From contig URPA01000028.1 of NCBI GenBank assembly GCA_900549545.1, forward strand, positions 1 through 22,782: a DNA stretch of 22,782 nt. The letters are read 5' to 3'. Below are positions 1-7,751 of this stretch, piece by piece; the first letter of the stretch is position 1; each line of letters starts with the position of its first letter. The position numbers were made by a program, and so were the translations under genes. Under the pieces are notes generated by a model that was not told the origin of the DNA, did no database searches, and worked only from the letters and a program-made list of their open reading frames with translations. The DNA comes from an uncultured Eubacteriales bacterium (GTDB lineage Bacteria; Bacillota; Clostridia; Oscillospirales; Oscillospiraceae).

Positions 1-1
1 C

Positions 2-36
2 CCGCCGCAGAGCCCAGCGTAGCGGGTCTGCGGCGG
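2..36. repeat. 10-bp perfect inverted repeat at window edge
   Basis: CCGCCGCAGA (2-11) pairs perfectly with TCTGCGGCGG (27-36) around a 15-base loop. On the plus strand it is followed by A/G-rich sequence, so it is not a classic plus-strand terminator. On the minus strand it follows a pyrimidine-rich run and could end transcription arriving from the DUF1540 gene, but the window stops before any tail can be judged. Confidence 0.4.
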
Positions 37-59
37 AAAAGGAAAAAGGAAGGAGCGGA

Positions 60-109
60 GCGCCGTTTTTGCCACACTTGGCGGAAACAGAGCGGCGCGA
101 GTTTCTTTT
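60..109 (+). terminator. Possible terminator of an upstream plus-strand gene
   Basis: GTTTTTGCC (65-73) pairs with GGCGGAAAC (80-88) using two G-U pairs. An outer GCGCC (60-64) pairs with GGCGC (94-98) across a five-base bulge, and a T-rich run (TTTCTTTT) follows. The wobbles become A-C mismatches on the other strand, which favours plus-strand RNA. The gene it would serve lies outside the window. Confidence 0.3.
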
Positions 110-114
110 GACGC

Positions 115-291
115 TCAGCAGCACCCGCGAGGGCAGAAGGTGGAGCAGTAGGTCTCGCCCTTGGTTGAGGCCTTTTCGTTCTGGACGCTGATACGCGGGG
201 CGCTGCATTTGCAGTCGACGGTGTTATACTTGCAGCCGGTCACGTCACAGCCCACGCCGGGGTTTGTGTTTTTGATGTTTTTATCAGCCAT
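115..291 (-). CDS. DUF1540 small Cys-rich protein
   Basis: This 58-residue protein has the spacing typical of DUF1540: a C-x(3)-C-x-Y-N block, then C-x-C-x-A-x-x-I-x-V, then an ending rich in Thr and Cys (TYCSTFC). Nine cysteines in a chain this short suggest metal binding, probably Zn or Fe. That is inference, since the family has no settled function; it is common in clostridia. An upstream ATG at 297 is in frame and adds Met-Lys, but AAAGGAG lies only two bases before it and eight before the ATG at 291, so 291 is preferred. It diverges from the metallophosphoesterase and has no other partner in view. Recognition of the family is firm; its role is not. Confidence 0.85.
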   Translation of the reverse strand: MADKNIKNTNPGVGCDVTGCKYNTVDCKCSAPRISVQNEKASTKGETYCSTFCPRGCC

Positions 292-390
292 TTTCATTAC
301 TCCTTTGGCTTTTGAAATATGGCTTTATTTTGTGCGCTTTGCGCGTTATTATTCATCATTTATAGGAAAAAGGGGGCGAGAGTCAGCTCT

Positions 391-1080
391 ATGGCGCTTT
401 ACGCAATTGGAGATCTGCATTTATCCATGGGCAGCGACAAGCCGATGGATGTTTTTGGCGAGCGCTGGCAAAACCACACGGAGAAGCTGAAAGCCGGGTT
501 CGCGGCCTTGAACGACGATGATGTGTGCGTCCTCTGCGGGGATTTGAGCTGGGCGATGGGGCTTGACGCCTCGGCGGCGGATTTTCGCTTTATAAATGAG
601 CTGCCGGGTAAGAAAATCGTCCTCAAGGGCAACCACGACTACTGGTGGAGCACGGCCTCCGCCGCGAAGCGAATGTTTGAGCGAAACGGGATTGATACCA
701 TCGACATCCTCTATAACAATGCCTTTACCTATGGCGACTATGCCCTCTGCGGCACCCGCGGCTGGTTTTTCGAGGAGGAGACCGGGGGAGAGCATGACAA
801 GAAGATAATGCGCCGGGAGATAATGCGGCTGGAGGCATCCCTCAAGGCCGCGGGAGACAGAAAAAAGCTCGCCTTTCTCCACTATCCGCCCATCTTTCTG
901 CGCTACCGCTGTCAGGAGATTCTTGACCTGCTCAGAGAGTACGAGGTGAGCCTCTGCTGCTATGGGCATATCCACGGCAAGGGCTGCGCCGCGGCCTTCA
1001 ACGGCCTGCGCGAGGGGACGGAATTTCGGCTTGTTTCGGCGGATTTTGTAAATTTTTCACCGGTTAAGCTCATGGATTGA
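391..1080 (+). CDS. Metallophosphoesterase (calcineurin-like, COG1768 type)
   Basis: A 229-residue soluble phosphohydrolase with the full di-metal motif set: D8-x-H10 (GDLH), G-D51 (GDLSW), G-N81-H82-D83, H164 (FLHYPP) and G-H193-x-H195. The family hydrolyses phosphomono- or diesters with Mn or Fe at the active site. The substrate cannot be read from sequence, and this compact COG1768-like group is uncharacterised as far as I know. An in-frame ATG at 319 would add 24 mostly hydrophobic residues. It lacks a ribosome binding site and would place a membrane-like stretch just before the first metal motif, so 391 is chosen. The purine-rich AGGGGGCGAG (371-380) lies somewhat far upstream. It stands alone, before the trigger factor promoter. 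Confidence 0.88.
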   Translation: MALYAIGDLHLSMGSDKPMDVFGERWQNHTEKLKAGFAALNDDDVCVLCGDLSWAMGLDASAADFRFINELPGKKIVLKGNHDYWWSTASAAKRMFERNGIDTIDILYNNAFTYGDYALCGTRGWFFEEETGGEHDKKIMRREIMRLEASLKAAGDRKKLAFLHYPPIFLRYRCQEILDLLREYEVSLCCYGHIHGKGCAAAFNGLREGTEFRLVSADFVNFSPVKLMD

Positions 1081-1087
1081 AATGTGC

Positions 1088-1116
1088 TTGATTTTATAGT
1101 TATTATCTGTTAATAT
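1088..1116 (+). promoter_or_regulatory. Sigma-A-type promoter of tig
   Basis: TTGATT (1088-1093), a 17-base spacer and TAATAT (1111-1116) form a good -35/-10 pair in an AT-rich gap. The resulting leader of about 80 bases holds small inverted repeats (GGCG-TGTTT-CGCC near 1122-1134, and competing pairings of ATCAC and AAATC around 1150-1175) before the AGGAGG ribosome binding site near 1191. Confidence 0.6.
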
Positions 1117-1205
1117 ATTAAGGCGTGTTTCGCCAGATGAGTAAGTGATGAATAAATCACCGAAGGCGATTTGTTCAGCGCTTATATAATAGGAGGAGAT
1201 CAACA

Positions 1206-2492
1206 ATGATCGTCAAGAATTTAGAGAAAAAAGAACAGAACACTGCCAGCTTTCAGGTCGAGTCTGACGCTGCCGAGTTTGAGACCGCTGTCAACAACGC
1301 TTACCTGAAGAACAAGAAGGATATATATATACCCGGCTTCCGCAAGGGTAAGGCCCCCCGCGCCGTTATCGAGGGAATGTACGGCAAAGAGGCTTTCTAT
1401 CAGGACGCCATGGACGAGCTGGCCCCCGCCGCTTTTGAGTTCGGCCTCAATGAGTACGAGCTGAAGATAGTCGGCGCCCCCGCCATCGAGGATGTGAACA
1501 TCACCGAGGAGCGCACCGTCGCTTACACCTTCGGCGTGACCCTCTTCCCCGAGGTCACTCTGGGCGAGTACAAGGGCCTTTCCGCCCCCAAGACCGTCAA
1601 GCCCGTCACCGATGAGGATGTTGACAAGGAGCTGGATGATGTCCGCCGCCGCAACGCCCGCCTCGTCGCCGTTGATGACCGCGCCGCCCAGATGGGCGAC
1701 ACCGCCACCATCGACTTTGAGGGCTTCAAGGACGGCGTGCCCTTTGACGGCGGCAAGGGCGAGGACTATGCCCTTGAGCTTGGCTCCAACACCTTTGTTC
1801 CCGGCTTTGAGGAGCAGGTCGTTGGCATGAAGGTCGGCGAGGAGAAGGACCTCGACATCACCTTCCCTGAGAATTACACCGAGGAGCTTGCCGGCGCTGC
1901 TGTTGTCTTCAAGGTGAAGCTCAACGAGCTGAGCTATTCCGAGCTTCCCGAGCTTGATGACGAGTTTGCAAAGGACGTCTCCGAGTTTGACACTCTCGAC
2001 GAGTATAAGGACAGCCTCCGCAAGGAGCTTGAAAAGACCGCCGAGGAGCAGGCCGAGGGCGACTTCCGCACCGCCATCATGAAGCAGGCCTGCGACAACA
2101 TGACAGTTGAGATCCCCTCTGTCATGGTCGACGACAAGGTCGAGGAGGCCCTGCGCAACTACGCCGCCAACTTCGGCATGACCGATAAGGACATGAGCCT
2201 TGATAAGCTGCTTGAGATGTTCGGCTTCAGCGAGGAGGTTGTCAACAATAACCTCCGCCCCAACGCCGAGATGCAGATCAAGACCGAGCTTCTCATTGAC
2301 GAAGTGGTCAAGGCTGAGGATATCCAGGTCACCGACGAGGAGACCGAGGAGTACCTCAACAAGATGGCCGAGAACATTGGCGCCAAGCCCGAGGACGTCA
2401 AGCAGTATTTTGGTGACGCTTTTGTCGCCGCCGAGCTCAAGAAGGAGAAGGCCGGCAACATCATCTTTGACAGCGCCGTTGTTGCAGAGTAA
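1206..2492 (+). CDS. tig: Trigger factor, ribosome-associated chaperone
   Basis: At 428 residues this is the usual length for trigger factor, which binds the large ribosomal subunit at the exit tunnel and shields nascent chains. The N-terminal domain holds the ribosome-docking signature GFRKGKAPR at about residues 45-53. A central FKBP-type prolyl isomerase domain follows (about 150-235, including the GDTATIDFEGFKDG and PGFEEQVVGMK stretches), then a long helical C-terminal domain rich in Glu and Lys. AGGAGGAG lies just upstream. Codon use is strongly biased (GCC, GAG, AAG), like the S1 part of the IspH-S1 gene, as expected for high expression. It directly precedes clpP, so nascent-chain folding and proteolysis genes sit together, a known bacterial arrangement. 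Confidence 0.97.
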   Translation: MIVKNLEKKEQNTASFQVESDAAEFETAVNNAYLKNKKDIYIPGFRKGKAPRAVIEGMYGKEAFYQDAMDELAPAAFEFGLNEYELKIVGAPAIEDVNITEERTVAYTFGVTLFPEVTLGEYKGLSAPKTVKPVTDEDVDKELDDVRRRNARLVAVDDRAAQMGDTATIDFEGFKDGVPFDGGKGEDYALELGSNTFVPGFEEQVVGMKVGEEKDLDITFPENYTEELAGAAVVFKVKLNELSYSELPELDDEFAKDVSEFDTLDEYKDSLRKELEKTAEEQAEGDFRTAIMKQACDNMTVEIPSVMVDDKVEEALRNYAANFGMTDKDMSLDKLLEMFGFSEEVVNNNLRPNAEMQIKTELLIDEVVKAEDIQVTDEETEEYLNKMAENIGAKPEDVKQYFGDAFVAAELKKEKAGNIIFDSAVVAE

Positions 2493-2553
2493 TAGATTAA
2501 CCGGAATAAGGATATAGTTGGAAGCTGACATATTCAAAGGAGAATCCGATAAA

Positions 2554-3135
2554 ATGAGTTTAGTCCCCTATGTTGTAGAACAGACCAGCCGAGGCGAGCG
2601 TTCATATGATATTTTCTCCCGCCTGCTCAATGACCGCATCATCATGCTCTCCGAGGAAGTCAACGACGCAACAGCCAGCCTTGTTGTGGCGCAGCTTCTG
2701 TATCTTGAGGCGCAGGACCCGGATAAGGACATCCAGTTTTATATCAACAGCCCCGGCGGCTCTGTCACCGCGGGCATGGCGATATATGACACCATGCAGT
2801 ATATAAAGTGCGACGTGTCCACCATCTGCATCGGCATGGCGGCCTCCATGGGCGCCTTCCTGCTCTCCTCCGGCGCAAAGGGCAAGCGCATAGCCCTGCC
2901 CAACGCCGAGATAATGATTCATCAGCCCTCCGCAGGCACTCAGGGGCAGATAACCGATATGGCTATCCACCTCAAGCGCCTGGAGGTCATCAAAAAGCGC
3001 ATGAACACCATCCTCGCCGAGAACACTGGCAAGCCCTTTGAGGTGGTCGAGGCTGACTGCGAGCGCGACAATTTCATGACCGCGGAGGAAGCGAAGGAAT
3101 ACGGCCTTGTGGATAAGGTTCTCTACAAGCGCTGA
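2554..3135 (+). CDS. clpP: ATP-dependent Clp protease proteolytic subunit ClpP
   Basis: A 193-residue serine peptidase of family S14, which forms a double heptameric barrel degrading proteins unfolded by ClpX or ClpC. The catalytic triad is visible: Ser98 in GMAASMG, His123 in MIHQPSAG and Asp172 in CERDNF. The N-terminal axial-loop segment SLVPYVVEQTSRGERSYDIF is typical. An upstream in-frame TTG at 2518 would add 12 residues, but AAAGGAG at 2536-2542 sits 11 bases before the ATG at 2554, and family members start at this point. It follows tig by about 60 bases with no obvious terminator between them, so co-transcription with tig is likely. ClpX lies after an unusual hairpin-rich gap. Confidence 0.97.
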   Translation: MSLVPYVVEQTSRGERSYDIFSRLLNDRIIMLSEEVNDATASLVVAQLLYLEAQDPDKDIQFYINSPGGSVTAGMAIYDTMQYIKCDVSTICIGMAASMGAFLLSSGAKGKRIALPNAEIMIHQPSAGTQGQITDMAIHLKRLEVIKKRMNTILAENTGKPFEVVEADCERDNFMTAEEAKEYGLVDKVLYKR

Positions 3136-3173
3136 TTTTCCGTGCAATTTTTCAGGGGGAGCGTTTCACGCTC

Positions 3174-3205
3174 CTCAGGGCGTCAACAAAGTATGACGCC
3201 TTGAG
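3174..3205 (+). repeat. 12-bp stem-loop in clpP-clpX gap
   Basis: CTCAGGGCGTCA (3174-3185) pairs with TGACGCCTTGAG (3194-3205), with one G-U pair and an eight-base loop. The 5' arm overlaps the 3' arm of the preceding GGAGCG hairpin, so the two structures compete at positions 3174-3176. Confidence 0.6.
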
Positions 3206-3206
3206 G

Positions 3207-3244
3207 GTTTATACATGAGCGTTCAAAAACTCTCATGTATAAAC
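3207..3244 (+). repeat. 13-bp perfect stem-loop in clpP-clpX gap
   Basis: GTTTATACATGAG (3207-3219) pairs perfectly with CTCATGTATAAAC (3232-3244) around a 12-base loop. No T run follows, so it is not a classic terminator. Confidence 0.65.
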
Positions 3245-3334
3245 AATAGATTGAACGCAGAAAGAGGACTCCCGTCCCCTCTCTGCACTCTCCCCATGCA
3301 GGCTTTACATTGCCGGTAGATTTATCAACAACCA

Positions 3335-3359
3335 AAGGGGAGCGATATTCGCTCCCCTT
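3335..3359 (+). repeat. 10-bp perfect stem-loop before clpX
   Basis: AAGGGGAGCG (3335-3344) pairs perfectly with CGCTCCCCTT (3350-3359) around ATATT. It is a longer copy of the hairpin at 3156-3176. The bases after it (GTGGGCTATTATT) are only modestly T-rich, so termination is possible but weak. The clpX start is 49 bases downstream. Confidence 0.6.
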
Positions 3360-3407
3360 GTGGGCTATTATTGCAAAGCTATCTTTTTTAGAAAAATGGA
3401 GAAGTAA

Positions 3408-4670
3408 ATGGCAAAAAATGATGAAAGAAGAAGCATAAGATGCTCATTCTGCGGCAAGCCTCAGAGCCTTGTCAACAGGCTCATTGCCGGCAATGGCAGC
3501 TATATCTGCGATGACTGCGTGCGCATGTGCATGAGCATCGTGGAGGAGATGCCTGAAAATTCCGGTGCGACAGGCTATGACGGGCTGCCGCTGGTATTTG
3601 AAAAGCTCCCCAAGCCCAAGCAGATAAAGGAGAAGCTCGACGAGTATATTATCGGGCAGGAGCGGGCCAAAATCGCCCTGTCTGTGGCGGTGTATAACCA
3701 CTATAAGCGCATCCTCCACGCGGGGCATGATGAGGACGGGGTTGAGCTTCAAAAGAGCAACATCCTGCTCATAGGCCCCACCGGCAGCGGCAAGACCCTC
3801 TTTGCCCAGACCCTTGCCAAGATGCTGGATGTGCCCTTTGCCATCGCTGACGCGACCACACTCACCGAGGCGGGTTACGTGGGCGAGGATGTGGAAAATG
3901 TCATCCTCAAGCTTTTGCAGGCTGCGGATTTTGACGTTGAGCGTGCCCAGCGCGGCATTATCTATATCGACGAGATCGATAAAATCGCCCGTAAGAGCGA
4001 GAATACCTCCATCACAAGGGATGTCTCCGGTGAGGGCGTGCAGCAGGCGCTTTTGAAGCTGCTTGAGGGCACGGTCGCAAACGTTCCGCCGCAGGGCGGG
4101 CGCAAGCACCCGCATCAGGAGTTTATCCACGTGGACACCACCAACATCCTCTTCATTTGCGGCGGCGCTTTTGATGGGCTGGATAAGATTATCGAAAAGC
4201 GCACCAACAAAAAAGCCATGGGCTTTGGCGCGGATATAACCGTCAGCGCCGAGCGGGATGTGGGCGAGATTTTAAGGCAGGTGCAGCAGCATGACCTTTT
4301 AAAATTCGGCATCATCCCTGAGCTTGTGGGCAGGCTGCCGGTGATCGCGTCGCTCGATTCTCTCAAGCGCGAGGACCTTGTGCGCATACTGCTTGAGCCG
4401 AAAAACTCCATGACAAAGCAGTACAAGGCGCTGATGAAGTTTGACTCTGTCGAGCTTGAGTTTGAGCCGGAGGCGCTTGAGGCCGTGGCCGATAAGGCCA
4501 TTGAGATGAAGATAGGCGCGCGCGGCCTGCGCAGCGTTATGGAGGGCGTGATGACGAACATCATGTATACCGTGCCCTCAGACATAACGGTCAACAAGGT
4601 CATCATCACCAAAGAATGTGTGAAGGACGGCGCCGAGCCGATAGTGAAGCATCTTAACGACAAAGAGTGA
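3408..4670 (+). CDS. clpX: ATP-dependent Clp protease ATP-binding subunit ClpX
   Basis: The 420-residue AAA+ unfoldase partner of ClpP. An N-terminal C4 zinc domain is present (Cys12, Cys15, Cys34, Cys37) and binds adaptors and substrates. Walker A is GPTGSGKT (123-130), Walker B IIYIDEID (184-191), the pore loop GYVG (156-159), and a sensor-2-like GARGLR lies near the C-terminus. The ClpP-docking loop reads MGFG (in KKAMGFGADI) where IGFG is most usual, a conservative change. GGAGAAG at 3398-3404 is the ribosome binding site, six bases before ATG. The gene is followed after a few bases by lon, so both are probably on one mRNA. The separation from clpP by the hairpin cluster may allow unequal ClpP and ClpX levels. 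Confidence 0.97.
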   Translation: MAKNDERRSIRCSFCGKPQSLVNRLIAGNGSYICDDCVRMCMSIVEEMPENSGATGYDGLPLVFEKLPKPKQIKEKLDEYIIGQERAKIALSVAVYNHYKRILHAGHDEDGVELQKSNILLIGPTGSGKTLFAQTLAKMLDVPFAIADATTLTEAGYVGEDVENVILKLLQAADFDVERAQRGIIYIDEIDKIARKSENTSITRDVSGEGVQQALLKLLEGTVANVPPQGGRKHPHQEFIHVDTTNILFICGGAFDGLDKIIEKRTNKKAMGFGADITVSAERDVGEILRQVQQHDLLKFGIIPELVGRLPVIASLDSLKREDLVRILLEPKNSMTKQYKALMKFDSVELEFEPEALEAVADKAIEMKIGARGLRSVMEGVMTNIMYTVPSDITVNKVIITKECVKDGAEPIVKHLNDKE

Positions 4671-4675
4671 AAATT

Positions 4676-7069
4676 ATGCCTGATACCATGGATAAAAACA
4701 ACGAAATAATAAGGCTGCCGATGCTCGCTCTGCGGGGGCTGAACGTGTTCCCCGGCATGATAATCACCTTCGATGTTGAGCGCCCTGCCTCCGTTGCCGC
4801 GCTCAACGCGGCGGTGGGCAGCAGCAGGAGCATTTTCCTCGCCGCGCAGAAGGACCTGGCCGAGGACGCGCCCGACGAGAACGGCATCTACAAGGTCGGC
4901 ACGGTCTGCCGCGTCTGCCAGCAGCTGCGCCAGCCCAAGGGCGGAGTCTGCCGCGTGATGGTGGAGGGGATTTACCGGGCGGAGGCTGTGAGCATCAACC
5001 CCGACCCCAAGGGCTATACCGCCATGGTGCGCCGCCTGCCCGATAAAAAGGAGCGGGTGAGCAGCGAGCGCATGGAGGCCCTTGTGCGCAGCTGCCTGAG
5101 CCTTTACGAGGAGTATCTGCATCTCAACCCCGACATTCCGCCGGAGCAGATCCTCTCCGTGCTCGCAAACCCCACCCCAGTCAAGGTCGCAAGCCACATT
5201 GCGCACAATGTCCGCTTTACGCTTGAGGAGCGGCAGAGCCTGCTTGAAAATCTCTACCCCAGCCGCAGGCTTGAACAGCTCAACCGCTTCCTTGCCAAGG
5301 AGATAAACGTCCTCGGCATCGAGAAGGAGATAAGCGAGGCCACGCAGGCCCGCATGGACAAGGCCCAGCGGGATTACTACCTGCGCGAGGAGATAAAGGC
5401 CATTCAGGAGGAGCTTGGTGAGGACACGGAGGATTTTGGGGATTACCGGCTCAAGATAGAGGAGCTTGACGCACCGGATGAGGTAAAGGAAAAGCTCGAT
5501 AAGGAGCTCAATCGCCTCATGAAGCAGCCCTTTGGCTCGTCCGAGGCGGCGGTGCTGCGCAATTATCTGGACGTCTGCCTTGAGCTTCCGTGGGGCAAGT
5601 ACACTAAAGAGACAATTGACATTGCCAAGGCGAGGAAGGTTTTGGATAAAGAGCACTTCGGCCTTGAAAAGGTCAAGGAGCGCATCCTTGAGTACCTTGC
5701 CGTGCGGCAGCTCGCGCCTGATGTGAAGGGCGGACTGCTCTGCCTTGTCGGCCCTCCGGGGACGGGTAAGACCAGCATCGCCATGAGCATCGCCCGAGCG
5801 ACAAACCGCAAGAGCGTGCGCATTTCCCTCGGCGGCGTGCATGACGAGGCGGAGATTCGCGGCCACCGCAAGACCTACATAGGCTCTATGCCGGGCCGCA
5901 TCATTCAGGGCATTATCCAGGCCAAGAGCTGCAACCCTCTCATGATCCTTGACGAGGTTGACAAGCTCGGCGCTGACTACCGGGGCGACCCCTCGGCGGC
6001 GCTGCTTGAGGCGCTTGACGGGGAGCAGAACGGCACCTTCCGGGATAACTTCCTTGAGCTTCCGTTTGACCTTTCAAATGTGTTCTTTATAACCACCGCA
6101 AATTCCCTTGACACCATACCGCGCCCCCTGCTTGACCGCATGGAGGTCATTGAGCTCTCGAGCTATACCGACGAGGAAAAGCTCCAGATTGCCAAGCGCC
6201 ATCTGCTGCCCAAGCAGCGGCAGAAGCACGGCCTGAAGGCAAGCCAGCTCAAAATGGGGGACGAGGTTATCCGTGAGCTTATAAGCTCCTACACCAGAGA
6301 ATCCGGCGTGCGCCAGCTTGAGCGCATGCTTGCCTCGGTCTGCCGCAAGGCGGCGGGCGGCATTGCGGAGGAGATGTATAAATCCCTCGCGGTAAAGCCC
6401 GGCGAGCTTGAGGGGCTTATCGGCCCTGCCCGCTATAAGCCGGAGCAGCTGCGCGTTAAAAACGAGGTCGGCCTTGTGCGCGGCCTCGCGTACACCTCCG
6501 TCGGCGGCGAGGTTCTGGATGTTGAGGTCTCCGTTGTTGACGGCAGCGGTAAGCTTGAGCTTACCGGCAACCTCGGCGATGTGATGAAGGAATCCGCCCG
6601 CGCGGCGGTTACATATATCCGCAGCAAGGCGGTGGATTTCGGCATTGACCCGGATTTCTATAAGACCAAGGATATCCACATCCACTTCCCGGAGGGCGCA
6701 GTCCCGAAGGACGGGCCTTCCGCCGGTGTGACGGTGTGCGTGGCGCTGGTCTCCGCCCTGACGGGGACGCCCGTCAAGAGCACCGTCGCCATGACGGGGG
6801 AGATAAGCCTGCGCGGGCGGGTCATGCCTATCGGCGGCCTGCGGGAAAAGACAATGGCAGCCCTCAGAGCGGGGGTGCAGACGGTTATTATTCCGCTTGA
6901 TAACCTCCCCGATTTGGAGGAGATTGACCAGACCGTGCGCGCAAAGCTCAACTTCGTCCCGGTGGATAAGGTTGACGGCGCTTTGGCGGCGGCCCTCGAG
7001 GGCGGCAGCACCGAGCGCTGCCCCAGCCCGCTCGCCGTCAATGAGCGGCGCGAGCGCGTGAGACAGTAG
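4676..7069 (+). CDS. lon: Endopeptidase La (Lon protease)
   Basis: A 797-residue ATP-dependent protease of family S16 that degrades damaged and regulatory proteins in the cytoplasm. In order it has an N-terminal substrate-binding domain with the RLPMLALRGLNVFPG start, a coiled helical linker rich in Glu and Lys (about 195-280), an AAA+ module with Walker A GPPGTGKT (359-366) and Walker B MILDEVDK, then the protease domain with catalytic Ser682 (GPSAG) and Lys725 (REKTMAA), 43 residues apart as usual in LonA. Start choice: GTG at 4667 overlaps the clpX stop, and ATG at 4688 is also possible. AAAGAG at 4662-4667 is best spaced for ATG 4676. The engB gene follows after seven bases. Confidence 0.96.
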   Translation: MPDTMDKNNEIIRLPMLALRGLNVFPGMIITFDVERPASVAALNAAVGSSRSIFLAAQKDLAEDAPDENGIYKVGTVCRVCQQLRQPKGGVCRVMVEGIYRAEAVSINPDPKGYTAMVRRLPDKKERVSSERMEALVRSCLSLYEEYLHLNPDIPPEQILSVLANPTPVKVASHIAHNVRFTLEERQSLLENLYPSRRLEQLNRFLAKEINVLGIEKEISEATQARMDKAQRDYYLREEIKAIQEELGEDTEDFGDYRLKIEELDAPDEVKEKLDKELNRLMKQPFGSSEAAVLRNYLDVCLELPWGKYTKETIDIAKARKVLDKEHFGLEKVKERILEYLAVRQLAPDVKGGLLCLVGPPGTGKTSIAMSIARATNRKSVRISLGGVHDEAEIRGHRKTYIGSMPGRIIQGIIQAKSCNPLMILDEVDKLGADYRGDPSAALLEALDGEQNGTFRDNFLELPFDLSNVFFITTANSLDTIPRPLLDRMEVIELSSYTDEEKLQIAKRHLLPKQRQKHGLKASQLKMGDEVIRELISSYTRESGVRQLERMLASVCRKAAGGIAEEMYKSLAVKPGELEGLIGPARYKPEQLRVKNEVGLVRGLAYTSVGGEVLDVEVSVVDGSGKLELTGNLGDVMKESARAAVTYIRSKAVDFGIDPDFYKTKDIHIHFPEGAVPKDGPSAGVTVCVALVSALTGTPVKSTVAMTGEISLRGRVMPIGGLREKTMAALRAGVQTVIIPLDNLPDLEEIDQTVRAKLNFVPVDKVDGALAAALEGGSTERCPSPLAVNERRERVRQ

Positions 7070-7076
7070 GTGAGTT

Positions 7077-7667
7077 ATGGCGACGCTGAATGTGAACAAG
7101 GCGGAGTTTATCCGCTCTGCCGCCGGTGAAGGCCAGTTTATCCACAGCTCCGTGCCAAAGGTGGCCTTCGCGGGCAAGTCCAATGTGGGCAAGTCCTCGG
7201 TCATCAACCGCATGCTCAACCGCAAAAACTTCGCCCGTGTCGGCTCCGAGCCGGGGAAGACCATCCACGTAAACTATTTTCTCATTGACGGTAAGATCTA
7301 TTTTGTGGACCTTCCCGGTTATGGGTACGCTAAGGTCTCCCGCGGGGAGAAGGAGCGCTGGGGCAAGCTCATGGAGAGCTTTTTTGCAGGCGAAGGGCTT
7401 TTTGACCTCGGTGTCATGATAGTGGACTCTCGCCACAAGCCCACGGCGGACGATGTGACCATGGCAGAGTGGTTCAAGGCCTACGGCTGCCCGCTGGTTG
7501 TTGTCGCGAATAAGCTCGACAAGCTCAAAAAGAACGAGATCGAGCCGAATCTGCGCCTCATCCGGGAGACGCTCACGCTGCCTGACGAGGTGCCGCTTAT
7601 CCCGTTTTCCGCGGAAAAGGGACAGGGCAGAGAGCTTTTGATGGCGGAAATAGTTAAACTTATATGA
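7077..7667 (+). CDS. engB: Ribosome biogenesis GTP-binding protein EngB (YsxC/YihA)
   Basis: A 196-residue GTPase of the TrmE-Era-EngA-EngB class needed for late assembly of the 50S subunit. The G motifs are complete: G1 GKSNVGKS (33-40), G2 threonine in PGKT (about 62), G3 DLPGYG (78-83), G4 NKLDK (145-149) and a G5-like SAEKGQG. The ribosome binding site AGGTGAG overlaps the lon stop codon, so translation is probably coupled. Lon followed by engB is a well-known gene order in Firmicutes. The gene ends the block and is followed by a hairpin terminator. Confidence 0.97.
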   Translation: MATLNVNKAEFIRSAAGEGQFIHSSVPKVAFAGKSNVGKSSVINRMLNRKNFARVGSEPGKTIHVNYFLIDGKIYFVDLPGYGYAKVSRGEKERWGKLMESFFAGEGLFDLGVMIVDSRHKPTADDVTMAEWFKAYGCPLVVVANKLDKLKKNEIEPNLRLIRETLTLPDEVPLIPFSAEKGQGRELLMAEIVKLI

Positions 7668-7673
7668 TTTTAC

Positions 7674-7717
7674 AGGGCGGGAAGCACAAAAATTGCTTCG
7701 CGCCCTTGTATTTTGTA
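7674..7717 (+). terminator. Rho-independent-like terminator after engB
   Basis: AGGGCG (7674-7679) pairs with CGCCCT (7701-7706) and GAAGCA (7681-7686) with TGCTTC (7694-7699), with a single G-G mismatch between and a loop of CAAAAAT. The T-rich but interrupted tail TTGTATTTTG follows. The tail overlaps the -35 of the next promoter. Confidence 0.65.
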
Positions 7718-7734
7718 TATTAATTTGTTAAAAT
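7706..7734 (+). promoter_or_regulatory. Candidate promoter of the protease/scpAB series
   Basis: TTGTAT (7706-7711), a 17-base spacer and TAAAAT (7729-7734) resemble a sigma-A promoter; the -10 is good and the -35 weak. Transcription would begin near 7741, leaving a very short leader before the site-2 protease gene. Confidence 0.45.
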
Positions 7735-7751
7735 GTTCATGTAAATTGGGG

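Larger units (their letters stand above)
3136..3407 (+). other. clpP-clpX gap: cluster of five hairpins, no gene
   Basis: This 272-base gap holds no convincing ORF. It contains, in order, a GGAGCG-TTTCA-CGCTCC hairpin (3158-3174), a 12-bp stem (3174-3205), a 13-bp stem (3207-3244), a GCAG/AGAGG stem (3257-3286) and a 10-bp stem (3335-3359). The first and last share the stem GGGGAGCG with a five-base loop. Part of the third loop, GCGTTCAA (3219-3226), can instead pair with TTGAACGC (3251-3258). No stem has a good T tract. A small palindromic mobile repeat or an mRNA processing/attenuation region are both possible. No clear promoter for clpX was found. Confidence 0.6.

Noticed and set aside
319..390. 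Hydrophobic 24-residue extension of the metallophosphoesterase
   Set aside because: No ribosome binding site at ATG 319, and the family's first metal motif normally lies a few residues after the start; 391 fits better.
1221..2537. Minus-strand open frame of 438 codons opposite trigger factor
   Set aside because: Leu/Gly/Val-rich shadow caused by the strong codon bias of tig; no domain and no start signal.
2518..2553. TTG start for ClpP adding 12 residues
   Set aside because: AAAGGAG is well placed for ATG 2554, and ClpP N-termini match that start.
3136..3407. tRNA, T-box or known riboswitch in the clpP-clpX gap
   Set aside because: No cloverleaf, CCA end, T-box motif or recognisable aptamer core; the region is a row of simple hairpins.
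4115..5866. Long open frame on the minus strand (583 codons) opposite clpX and lon
   Set aside because: Both clpX and lon are intact with all catalytic motifs on the plus strand. The antisense frame has no recognisable domain or ribosome binding site and is a GC-bias shadow.
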